From contig CAMZLW010000070.1 in the NCBI GenBank assembly GCA_947311785.1, forward strand, positions 1 to 34,502: a DNA stretch of 34,502 nt. The letters are read 5' to 3'. The notes under the pieces were generated by a model. That model had not been told where the DNA came from, did no database searches, and worked only from the letters and a program-made list of their open reading frames with translations. This stretch comes from an uncultured Ignavibacteriales bacterium. Lineage in GTDB: Bacteria; Bacteroidota; Ignavibacteria; Ignavibacteriales; Melioribacteraceae. Of the stretch, positions 26,833-32,747 are shown piece by piece (the first letter of the stretch is position 1; each line of letters begins with the position of its first letter). The translations under genes and the position numbers were made by a program.

Positions 26833-27963
26833 CTACTTCTTATCTTTTATACTATACTCATCATCATCGTGATTGTTGTGAGCCATAAATTCGCCAAGTA
26901 ATCCTACAGAAAAGAATTGCACACCAACAACAATTAGTAGCATACCAAGAGCTAATAAGGGTCTGTTACTTAATGGCGTTTTGTAAACAAACCAATCGTA
27001 AGAAAGATATGCACTAATAATAAATCCAATAAAAAAAGCAGTTGCTCCCATAAATCCAAAAAGGTGCATTGGTCGCCTAATGTAGCGGAGCGTAAAAGAA
27101 AGTGAAACTAAATCTATGAAGCCCTTAAAAAAACGAGAGATTCCAAATTTGGTAACTCCATATTTACGTGGATGATGACGCACAACAACCTCGGTAACTT
27201 TAAAGCCTTTCCATCCAGCAAGGACGGGAATATAGCGGTGTAACTCTCCATATAATTCTACGTTTTTTACAGTCTCGCTTCTGTAACCTTTAAGCCCACA
27301 ATTGAAATCGTGTATTTTTATTCCACTCGATAAGCGAGTCATATAGTTAAAGAATTTTGATGAGTGTTTTTTTATAAACGGGTCGTGTCTTACTTTTTTC
27401 CAACCAGAAACTAAATCGTAACCTTCATCGAGTTTGGCAAGTAGGTTAGGAATTTCTGCAGGGTCGTCTTGTAAATCGGCATCCATTGTAATAACTGCAT
27501 CGCCAGTAACAGCCTTAAATCCAAGCTGTAACGCTGCCGATTTACCATAGTTTTTTCTGAAACTAATAAATTTTATTTTAGGGTCTTTCTTTGCTAATTC
27601 TTTTATTATTTCAAGAGATGTATCTGTGCTTCCATCATCAAAGAACAAAATTTCATAATCGATAGAAATCTTTTTTAACGCATCTTTTATTTCAGCATAT
27701 AAAGGTCTTAGAGATTCTTCCTCGTTAAAAAGTGGAATTAAAACTGAAACTTTTTTAAACGAAAATTTTTTAAGGCTCCCTCTGTTTTTATTATAGTAAT
27801 TCCGTTTTGGTCTTTTATAATATTTCTTTCGTGGGGGCTGAGTTTTTTCATCAGCACTTTTAATTACAGTTTTATTACTCTGCTCTGCTGGTTTTTTTTT
27901 AGGCATATTTTCGGTTGTTGAATTTGAATTTATGCTACCGCTCTTTTTGTTTTCTTCTGTCAC
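26833..27963 (-). CDS. Glycosyltransferase family 2, polyprenyl-phosphate type (DPM1/ArnC/CsbB-like)
   Basis: A 376-residue inner-membrane enzyme. The GT-A core begins at about 70 (KVSVLIPLFNEEESL), with ILFFDDGSTDTS (about 106-117), GKSAALQLGFK and MDADLQDDPAEIP (about 160-172, DxD-type metal site). RHHPRKYGVTKFGISRFFKGFIDL leads into two C-terminal helices (about 295-355), the layout of enzymes that load a sugar onto dolichyl- or undecaprenyl-phosphate. The first 70 residues are an extra Lys/Arg/Tyr-rich tail (PPRKKYYKRPKRNYYNKNRG), perhaps for membrane-surface or ribosome contact. The start codon is GTG with no clear ribosome site, so the start is uncertain. First gene of the long minus-strand run. 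Confidence 0.9.
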   Translation of the reverse strand: MTEENKKSGSINSNSTTENMPKKKPAEQSNKTVIKSADEKTQPPRKKYYKRPKRNYYNKNRGSLKKFSFKKVSVLIPLFNEEESLRPLYAEIKDALKKISIDYEILFFDDGSTDTSLEIIKELAKKDPKIKFISFRKNYGKSAALQLGFKAVTGDAVITMDADLQDDPAEIPNLLAKLDEGYDLVSGWKKVRHDPFIKKHSSKFFNYMTRLSSGIKIHDFNCGLKGYRSETVKNVELYGELHRYIPVLAGWKGFKVTEVVVRHHPRKYGVTKFGISRFFKGFIDLVSLSFTLRYIRRPMHLFGFMGATAFFIGFIISAYLSYDWFVYKTPLSNRPLLALGMLLIVVGVQFFSVGLLGEFMAHNNHDDDEYSIKDKK

Positions 27964-27996
27964 TTAAGATTCTTTTATTATTAATAATGAATGCTA

Positions 27997-28025
27997 AAAT
28001 TACTCTAATATTGAACGAAAATCAA
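27997..28025 (-). promoter_or_regulatory. Candidate sigma-70-type promoter for the minus-strand glycan locus
   Basis: On the minus strand TTGATT (28025-28020) is followed after 17 bases by TAATTT (28002-27997), about 34 bases before the GTG of the GT2 gene. It fits a vegetative promoter by spacing but the boxes are imperfect in very AT-rich DNA, so support is weak. Confidence 0.3.
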
Positions 28026-28026
28026 T

Positions 28027-28062
28027 TTGAGATAAGGTAATAATTTAGCATATTGCTATAAA
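28027..28062 (+). promoter_or_regulatory. Candidate divergent promoter for the plus-strand genes
   Basis: TTGAGA at 28027-28032 is followed after 18 bases by TATTGC and then TATAAA (28051-28062), just upstream of an AAGGA ribosome site at 28069-28073 and the ATG at 28079. The region 27964-28078 is the only divergent gap here and must drive both directions. Confidence 0.3.
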
Positions 28063-28078
28063 ATAATTAAGGAATAAT

Positions 28079-28387
28079 ATGGGTGGAATTGTTTATTGGG
28101 GATTATTACGAACGGCAGTTGTAATTGTATTGCTATGGTTTTCTTACGATTATTTTGATTACAACTTTTTCTGGATAATTTTCAGTCTTGTTGTTTATCT
28201 TATTATTATTCATCCTATAGTTTCAGAGTATAAAAAATTCATTAAAAAAAATAAGAATGTTATTACAAATTCACTTTGCTCGCAATGCAAACATTTCAAT
28301 GAAACTGCTGTACTTTGTATGAAGTATGATGAACATCCAACAGATGATTTTACACCGTGCGATGGAATAGATTGGGAAGTAAAGTAA
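28079..28387 (+). CDS. Small membrane protein with two helices and a four-cysteine C-terminal tail
   Basis: A 102-residue protein, not recognised as a named family. Two hydrophobic helices (about 8-25 and 28-50) are followed by a basic linker (EYKKFIKKNKN). The cytosolic tail has the pattern C-x2-C-x9-C-x12-C (CSQCKHF...ALC...TPC), a likely zinc- or iron-binding knuckle. The start is supported by an AAGGA site. It lies 63 bp upstream of rubrerythrin on the same strand and may be expressed with it, which would fit a redox or stress setting; this is inference. Confidence 0.7.
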   Translation: MGGIVYWGLLRTAVVIVLLWFSYDYFDYNFFWIIFSLVVYLIIIHPIVSEYKKFIKKNKNVITNSLCSQCKHFNETAVLCMKYDEHPTDDFTPCDGIDWEVK

Positions 28388-28450
28388 CAAGTAATTAAGC
28401 ACAAATTTAATTAAGTTAGATGTTATTTATTATTTTAACTGGAGGTAATT

Positions 28451-29029
28451 ATGATAAACTCAATTAAAAACACAAAGACAGAACAAAATTTATTAAAATC
28501 ATTTGCTGGCGAATCGCAGGCAAGAAACCGTTACGAATTTTTTGCTAAAATTGCTAAAAAAGAAGGCTACGAACAAATTTCTAATATTTTTCAAGAGACT
28601 GCAAATCAGGAAAAAGAACACGGAAAAAGATTTTTTAAATTTCTTGAAGGAGGAGATGTTGAAATTGTTGCCACTTATCCTGCTGGAAAAATTGGAACAA
28701 CAAAAGAGAACTTAAAAGCTGCTGCAGAAGGCGAAAACGAAGAGTGGTCAGATTTATATCCACAATTTGCAGATATAGCTGAGGAAGAAGGGTTTTCTGA
28801 AATAGCAGAAGCTTTTAGAATGATTGCAATAGTTGAAGCTGAACACGAACGAAGATTTTTGAAGTTACTCCAAAATATTTCTGAAGATAAAGTATTTATG
28901 AAAGATGGGAAAGTTTGGTGGAAATGTTTAAACTGTGGATATGTTTACGAATCGGAAGAAGCATTAGAAATGTGTCCTGCTTGCTTACATCCAAAATCGT
29001 ATATGCAAGTTAGAGAAGATAATTACTAA
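28451..29029 (+). CDS. rbr: Rubrerythrin
   Basis: A 192-residue peroxide-scavenging enzyme of anaerobes and microaerophiles, cytoplasmic, reducing H2O2 with electrons from NADH via rubredoxin-like partners. The ferritin-like four-helix domain (1-145) has the diiron ligands Glu20, E54-x2-H57, a region around Glu97 and E129-x2-H132. The C-terminal rubredoxin-like domain has CLNC (159, 162) and CPAC (175, 178). An ideal GGAGG ribosome site lies 5 bases before the ATG, implying high expression. Its presence suggests the host lives with low or fluctuating oxygen. Confidence 0.96.
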   Translation: MINSIKNTKTEQNLLKSFAGESQARNRYEFFAKIAKKEGYEQISNIFQETANQEKEHGKRFFKFLEGGDVEIVATYPAGKIGTTKENLKAAAEGENEEWSDLYPQFADIAEEEGFSEIAEAFRMIAIVEAEHERRFLKLLQNISEDKVFMKDGKVWWKCLNCGYVYESEEALEMCPACLHPKSYMQVREDNY

Positions 29030-29034
29030 CCGTA

Positions 29035-29054
29035 AAGTTTCACAAGGTTGTTTA
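29035..29054 (+). repeat. 20-bp direct repeat, copy 1
   Basis: The stretch beginning AAGTTTCACAAGG starts 6 bp after the rubrerythrin stop. An identical 20-bp stretch lies at 30681-30700. The two copies enclose MarC and the next gene. Confidence 0.85.
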
Positions 29055-29069
29055 ATTTAATTAAAAATG

Positions 29070-29155
29070 TGCCGTCATTCCATGATGTTCTTGCACAGCC
29101 TCCCCCTTTGGGGGAATCTCATGTGGTGTCTGAAATACTGAAACATTTCAACGCA
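29070..29155. repeat. Degenerate intergenic repeat with C-run/G-run hairpin
   Basis: It starts with GCCGTCATTCC, resembling the repeat at 930-945, and contains a perfect 6-bp hairpin, TCCCCC-TTT-GGGGGA, at 29101-29115 followed by ATCTCATGTGG. Neither strand has the T-run of a terminator. The hairpin and its ATGTGG flank resemble the 22-bp insertion at 31227-31248. Confidence 0.5.
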
Positions 29156-29177
29156 CATTAAGCAATAGAAAAAACAA

Positions 29178-29807
29178 ATGATAGAAAACCTATTAACATT
29201 TTCGCTAACAGTCTTTACTGGATTTTTTGCTATAATGAACCCCATTGCAAATATTCCAGTATTTTTAGGTTTAGTTGGTGATAAAAGTGAAAAATCGAAA
29301 AAACGAATTGCAAAGAAATCGACTATAACAGCATTTATTATTGTTGTTACCTTTGTAGTTTTTGGTAAACTAATTTTTGAATTGTTTGGCATTACAATTC
29401 CAGCATTTAAAATTACTGGCGGAATACTCCTTTTTTACGTTGGTTTTGAAATGTTACAATCTAGGAAATCTAAAATACACAATCAAAAAGATGAAGACGA
29501 AGATGATGATGACGGAGTAGCAATCTCTCCGCTTGCAATTCCAATACTTGCAGGACCAGGAACAATTGTTACGGCAATGAATTTTGTTACTGATGGTGGC
29601 TTTATTCATATTGGAATTATAATTGCTGTTTTCGGTTTAATGATAATACTTTCATACATTGCTTTTACTTTAAGTAATGTGATAGTTGAAAAATTAGGCA
29701 ATAATTTAATAACAGTAGTTGGCAAAATAATGGGGCTAATTCTTGCAATAATGGGAACAGACATGATTATTGAAGGAATAAAATTGGCCTTTGGAATTGG
29801 GTATTAA
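29178..29807 (+). CDS. MarC-family inner-membrane protein
   Basis: A 209-residue protein with six predicted helices and the two family repeats: FFAIMNPIANIPVFLGL near the N-terminus and ISPLAIPILAGPGTIVTAM in the middle. MarC/UPF0056 proteins were once linked to multiple antibiotic resistance, but that link is not upheld and their function is unknown. The loop between repeats is unusually acidic (KDEDEDDDDG). No ribosome site is visible before the ATG. It has no obvious link to its neighbours and sits inside a pair of 20-bp direct repeats. Confidence 0.92.
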   Translation: MIENLLTFSLTVFTGFFAIMNPIANIPVFLGLVGDKSEKSKKRIAKKSTITAFIIVVTFVVFGKLIFELFGITIPAFKITGGILLFYVGFEMLQSRKSKIHNQKDEDEDDDDGVAISPLAIPILAGPGTIVTAMNFVTDGGFIHIGIIIAVFGLMIILSYIAFTLSNVIVEKLGNNLITVVGKIMGLILAIMGTDMIIEGIKLAFGIGY

Positions 29808-29921
29808 AGCTTTGAGCTTCTTGCAAATGCAGTTCCAAATATTAAAAATCCTAAAGTAAATGTGCTAATTGCAATTATTTCGGTTGGCTCGGTTTCTTTC
29901 GATAAAATAGGGAAAAGAAAA

Positions 29922-30593
29922 ATGAATAAAATTAAATGGCTAGCAATAATTGTAGTTGGTGTTATTGTAATAATTGCAATTGCAGGAATTATTAAATTCA
30001 ATATTCTTGAAGATGATATTTACATCCAAAACGAGGATGGAACTGTTGAAAAATTTGATGACGTAAAGCATGGCAATTCTTCATATCAATCGGAAGTTAT
30101 GTTAAAACTATTCAACATCAAGACTTCAAATGACTTAATAATAAATATACCTGAAACAAATTTATCAACAAAAATAAAAAATTTTGTCTTGATAGATCTA
30201 ATCTATGAAATGGGACAGGGTACCTATTCGGACAATACGGAAAAGGGGATTGTACTTCTCGATTATGTTAAAATCAGAATTGCACATATTAGTAATTCAA
30301 AAAATAACATTTATTTTGTTGTTCCATTTATTGTTTCAAATCAAGGCTCTGGGGCTTTCTACTACGTAGGATTATTTGAACAGAAAATTAATGAGTTAAA
30401 AATAACACATCTTGATTCATATTTTTTGGGTGATCGAATTAAAATTAATAACATAAAAGTAGGAGAAAACAAAATAGATGTTAAATATAAAACTCACTCC
30501 CCCGAACAAAGTATGAGTGAAACACCTACAAAAAGTAAAAGTGTTACAATTGAAACTACAATTACTGGGTTCAAGAAAAAAGAAGAAACATAA
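29922..30593 (+). CDS. Hypothetical single-pass membrane protein (223 aa)
   Basis: Not recognised. An N-terminal helix (IKWLAIIVVGVIVIIAIAGI) is followed by about 195 exported, polar and probably beta-rich residues and a Lys/Glu end. I place the start at MNKIKW because AGGGA precedes it; the frame is open back to 29862, giving 20 extra residues of poor character. It follows MarC by about 115 bp and is the last intact plus-strand gene before the decay zone. Confidence 0.72.
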   Translation: MNKIKWLAIIVVGVIVIIAIAGIIKFNILEDDIYIQNEDGTVEKFDDVKHGNSSYQSEVMLKLFNIKTSNDLIINIPETNLSTKIKNFVLIDLIYEMGQGTYSDNTEKGIVLLDYVKIRIAHISNSKNNIYFVVPFIVSNQGSGAFYYVGLFEQKINELKITHLDSYFLGDRIKINNIKVGENKIDVKYKTHSPEQSMSETPTKSKSVTIETTITGFKKKEET

Positions 30594-30625
30594 AAAGTAT
30601 TAGCTAAAATAAGAAAAGAGGGAAA

Positions 30626-30675
30626 ATGAAAAACTTAATGATAGCTTACTACTAGTTTTAGCATTTTTAATGAGG
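30626..30675 (+). pseudogene. Decayed gene start encoding a frameshifted signal peptide
   Basis: After AGAGGGAAA an ATG opens MKNLMIA and then hits a TAG. Moving one base (after GC at 30644-30645) restores a classic export signal, LLLVLAFLM (30646-30672). One lost base therefore explains the stop. The sequence then runs into the 20-bp repeat and no mature protein can be followed, so this looks like the stump of an exported or lipoprotein gene. Confidence 0.45.
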
Positions 30676-30680
30676 CTGTC

Positions 30681-30700
30681 AAGTTTCACAAGGTTGTTTA
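30681..30700 (+). repeat. 20-bp direct repeat, copy 2
   Basis: Identical to 29035-29054 and in the same orientation, 1646 bp further on. Preceded by GAGGCTGTC. It sits directly behind the decayed signal-peptide start. Confidence 0.85.
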
Positions 30701-30711
30701 CACAAAAAACT

Positions 30712-30849
30712 TTAAAGCCTCCTTGCAGATAGAGTAGTAGAATTAAAATATGTTGATAATACTCTAATTCTTTTCCCATTTCTTTTGAATCTTTCCCATT
30801 TTTCACTTTTGCCACTATAATTAAAAAGTTTTGCTATCTTGTTTAACAT
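30712..30849 (-). CDS. Possible 45-aa basic protein, unknown
   Basis: An ATG at 30849 lies behind AAGGAGAA with ideal spacing and opens MLNKIAKLFNYSGKSEKWER, ending TTLSARRL before a TAA. The product is basic and has no recognised family. A good ribosome site in AT-rich decaying DNA can be chance or the start of a former longer gene. A longer frame on the same strand in another phase (30815-30600) has no such support. Confidence 0.3.
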   Translation of the reverse strand: MLNKIAKLFNYSGKSEKWERFKRNGKRIRVLSTYFNSTTLSARRL

Positions 30850-31051
30850 TTCAATTCTCCTTGTTTAATTGTAACATAACCAGCGTATCAAACTGACAAC
30901 TAACACGCTCTGTCTGTTTTTGTTTTTAGTTATTTAATTACAGCAAAACAGGGTGAACATCAAAGTCCAGTAATATCAAGGGTAAATAAGGATTAGGAAA
31001 TATGTTTTTCGTACAATTAAGCTATTAATTAAAGGATGTAATTGTTAATTT

Positions 31052-31086
31052 TGTGCATAACAATAAAAAGTGAGATTTTATGCACA
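31052..31086 (+). promoter_or_regulatory. Inverted repeat that places the transposase-remnant start codon in a stem
   Basis: TGTGCATAA (31052-31060) is the exact inverse of TTATGCACA (31078-31086), with a 17-base loop. The ATG at 31080 lies inside the right arm. In RNA the hairpin would hide the start codon, a device known for limiting transposase translation. Confidence 0.5.
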
Positions 31087-31379
31087 TCAAAAAGCATTTA
31101 AGTTTTAAGAGCCTGCGTAAAAGTTTAAGTAAACAGATAGAAAGTTTTCCAGATGCACGTCATGAAGGGAAATTGAGCTATAGTCAACACGATGCTCTAA
31201 TGAGTGGTTTTGCCTGTATGTATTTTCCCCGTAGGGGTCACTATGTGGCAAGACCCATCGTTGCTACAATTTCAACAAGAAATGGAAGAAGCACAAAATA
31301 GAAATAATTTACGTACCTTATTTGGAGTAAGAAAAATCCCAGAGAGTACACAATTAAAAGAAATCATAGACAATATACC
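31080..31379 (+). pseudogene. Transposase remnant (ISNCY-like N-terminus), frameshifted and truncated
   Basis: Codons 31080-31226 read as the start of a transposase (KSLSKQIESFPDARH, YSQHDALMSGFACMYF). A second frame continues QDPSLLQFQQEMEEAQNRN, LRTLFGVRKIPESTQLKEIIDNIP (31249-31379). Removing 22 bp (31227-31248) joins them into the family's continuous pattern, where MSGxAMF..DPSLLxF is followed by IPxxxQLxxIL. The rest of the gene, including the DDE core, is absent: the reading frame ends at the left end of the next IS, and I cannot find its continuation beyond that IS. So it is broken by an insertion-like event and then by truncation. Family assignment is from memory of the motif. Confidence 0.75.
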
Positions 31380-31407
31380 AAGGATCTGTCAATAAATAAG
31401 TTAGACA
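31380..31407 (+). repeat. Left terminal inverted repeat of the ISAzo13-type element
   Basis: 28 bp whose inverse is at 32652-32679, with two mismatches. Contains the core CTGTCAATAAATAAGTT. Confidence 0.88.
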
Positions 31408-31428
31408 ACTAATAGAATTATTGTATTT

Positions 31429-31456
31429 TGTCATATCACAAAATATAGGTATGACA
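31429..31456 (+). promoter_or_regulatory. Operator-like inverted repeat upstream of the transposase
   Basis: TGTCATA (31429-31435) and TATGACA (31450-31456) form a perfect 7-bp dyad with 14 bases between, ending one base before the transposase ATG. Its position suits binding by the transposase's own N-terminal helix-turn-helix or a translational hairpin. Confidence 0.4.
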
Positions 31457-31457
31457 C

Positions 31458-32648
31458 ATGGGAGAAATAACATCATTATGGCTAAATGTATTTGTAGGTC
31501 AAACAGAGAATCAGAAGCGATTGTATGCAGGTCAAAAGGCTTTAGAGTTAGGTTATGGCGGAGTAGTTGAAGTAAGCAAAGCAACGGGCTTGTCAAGAAC
31601 AACAATCACAAAAGGGATTAAAGAGTTAAGGGGTGGTGAATTTAATATACAGCAAATCAGAAAAAAAGGAAGTGGTCGAAAAAAGGTTGAAGAAACTCAG
31701 GCAAACATAAAAGAAGAATTAGAAAAGATACTTGATGAAAATACTCTTGGTAATCCTATGTCAGTCTTAAAATGGACTTGCAAAACAACACGTACAATTT
31801 CTTCTGAACTAAAAGAGAAAGGATTCTCCATTTCACACCAAACAGTATGCAAACTACTATCAGAAATGAACTATTCTCTTCAAGTAAACAAAAAAATGAT
31901 TGGCACCGGTACTCATCCTGATAGGGATGCACAATTTCAATACATCAATAATCAAGTAAAAAAGCATATAAATCAGCAAAATCCAGTAATTTCAGTAGAT
32001 ACTAAAAAGAAAGAATTGGTTGGTAATTTCAAGAATTCAGGAGCATCTTGGACTAAAAAAAATCAAGCACTTAAAGTGAACGATCATGATTTTCGCTCTT
32101 ATGCAAAGGGAATAGCAATACCCTATGGAACGTATGACATCAAAGAAAACAAAGGTTTTGTAAATGTTGGTACATCTTCGGATACCTCAGAATTTGCAGT
32201 AAATAGCATAAGAATGTGGTGGAAAACCATTGGGAGACAAAGATATTCTACCTCAAAAGAATTACTTATCTGTGCAGATGGTGGTGGAAGTAATGGAAGC
32301 AGAACTAGGGCATGGAAATTTTATTTACAAGAACTTGCCAATGAAATAGGATTAAATATAACAGTATGTCATTATCCGCCAGGGACAAGTAAATGGAATA
32401 AAATAGAACATCGAATGTTTTCATTTATTAGCATGAACTGGAAAGGAAAACCATTGGAAAGTTATCAAACTATAATCAATTTGATTGGTGGTACTAAAAC
32501 TAAAAAAGGTCTAACAATTCAAGCAAAATTAGATAGAAAAGAATACATTAAAGGTATAAAAATTTCTGATAAATCTTTAAAATTATTAAACCTTGTTCAG
32601 CACAAAGAAAATCCAAAATGGAATTATTCTATTGAAACCGATAACTAA
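31458..32648 (+). CDS. ISAzo13-family transposase, apparently complete
   Basis: A 396-residue DDE transposase. The N-terminal helix-turn-helix part is at about 20-60 (YGGVVEVSKATGLSRTTITK), followed by a basic linker (RKKGSGRKKVEET). A DDE core follows with Asp181 in NPVISVDTKKKE, Asp274 in LLICADGGGSNGSRT and Glu317 in GTSKWNKIEHRMF, the spacing and motifs of the ISAzo13 (Rhodopirellula-type) family. The C-terminus GLTIQAKLDRKEYIKGIKIS is family-like. The frame is uninterrupted and lies between matched inverted repeats, so the protein is probably functional. Confidence 0.92.
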   Translation: MGEITSLWLNVFVGQTENQKRLYAGQKALELGYGGVVEVSKATGLSRTTITKGIKELRGGEFNIQQIRKKGSGRKKVEETQANIKEELEKILDENTLGNPMSVLKWTCKTTRTISSELKEKGFSISHQTVCKLLSEMNYSLQVNKKMIGTGTHPDRDAQFQYINNQVKKHINQQNPVISVDTKKKELVGNFKNSGASWTKKNQALKVNDHDFRSYAKGIAIPYGTYDIKENKGFVNVGTSSDTSEFAVNSIRMWWKTIGRQRYSTSKELLICADGGGSNGSRTRAWKFYLQELANEIGLNITVCHYPPGTSKWNKIEHRMFSFISMNWKGKPLESYQTIINLIGGTKTKKGLTIQAKLDRKEYIKGIKISDKSLKLLNLVQHKENPKWNYSIETDN

Positions 32649-32651
32649 TAA

Positions 32652-32679
32652 TGTCCAACTTATTTATTGACAGTTCCTT
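32652..32679 (+). repeat. Right terminal inverted repeat of the ISAzo13-type element
   Basis: Inverse of 31380-31407 at 26 of 28 positions. Starts TGTCCAACTTATTTATTG, 3 bp after the transposase stop. Confidence 0.88.
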
Positions 32680-32747
32680 ATTCTATAACTTCGCAGAATT
32701 GCTAACTTATTGCTCCAACGATAATTAAAGATACTATTACTGTTTAC

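Larger units (their letters stand above)
30594..31079. other. Gene-poor decay zone upstream of the IS debris
   Basis: These 486 bases hold no full gene. The zone contains a frameshifted gene start (30626-30675), the second copy of the 20-bp repeat (30681-30700), a 45-codon minus-strand ORF with a good ribosome site (30849-30712) and AT-rich DNA up to the transposase remnant. No promoter or terminator could be assigned with confidence. Confidence 0.6.
31380..32679 (+). mobile_element. Insertion sequence of the ISAzo13 type, about 1.3 kb
   Basis: Terminal inverted repeats flank one complete transposase gene. The left end (31380-31407) and the inverse of the right end (32652-32679) agree at 26 of 28 positions; the core starts CTGTCAATAAATAAGTT. 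If the outer AAGGA is flank rather than element, the ends are 31386 and 32673. No direct target duplication is visible next to either choice. It sits at the truncated end of another transposase gene, so it has landed in older IS material. The intact gene and near-perfect ends point to a recent, possibly active copy. Confidence 0.88.

Noticed and set aside
29101-29115. Hairpin TCCCCC-TTT-GGGGGA as a terminator of rubrerythrin
   Set aside because: No T-run follows on either strand, and the surrounding sequence belongs to a repeat.
29862-29921. Upstream extension of the 243-codon frame before MNKIKW
   Set aside because: The extra residues lack a ribosome site and would put a hydrophobic-polar stretch before a normal membrane anchor; the start at 29922 has AGGGA upstream.
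30600-30815. 71-codon minus-strand ORF
   Set aside because: Composition is random-looking, its end is a serine/phenylalanine run, it crosses the 20-bp repeat and the decayed signal-peptide start, and it lacks a ribosome site; the shifted 45-codon ORF is better supported.
31370-32690. Target-site duplication of the ISAzo13-type element
   Set aside because: Outer bases AAGGA and TCCTT are inverse, not direct, repeats and extend the terminal repeats; no direct duplication of 2 or more bases is convincing.
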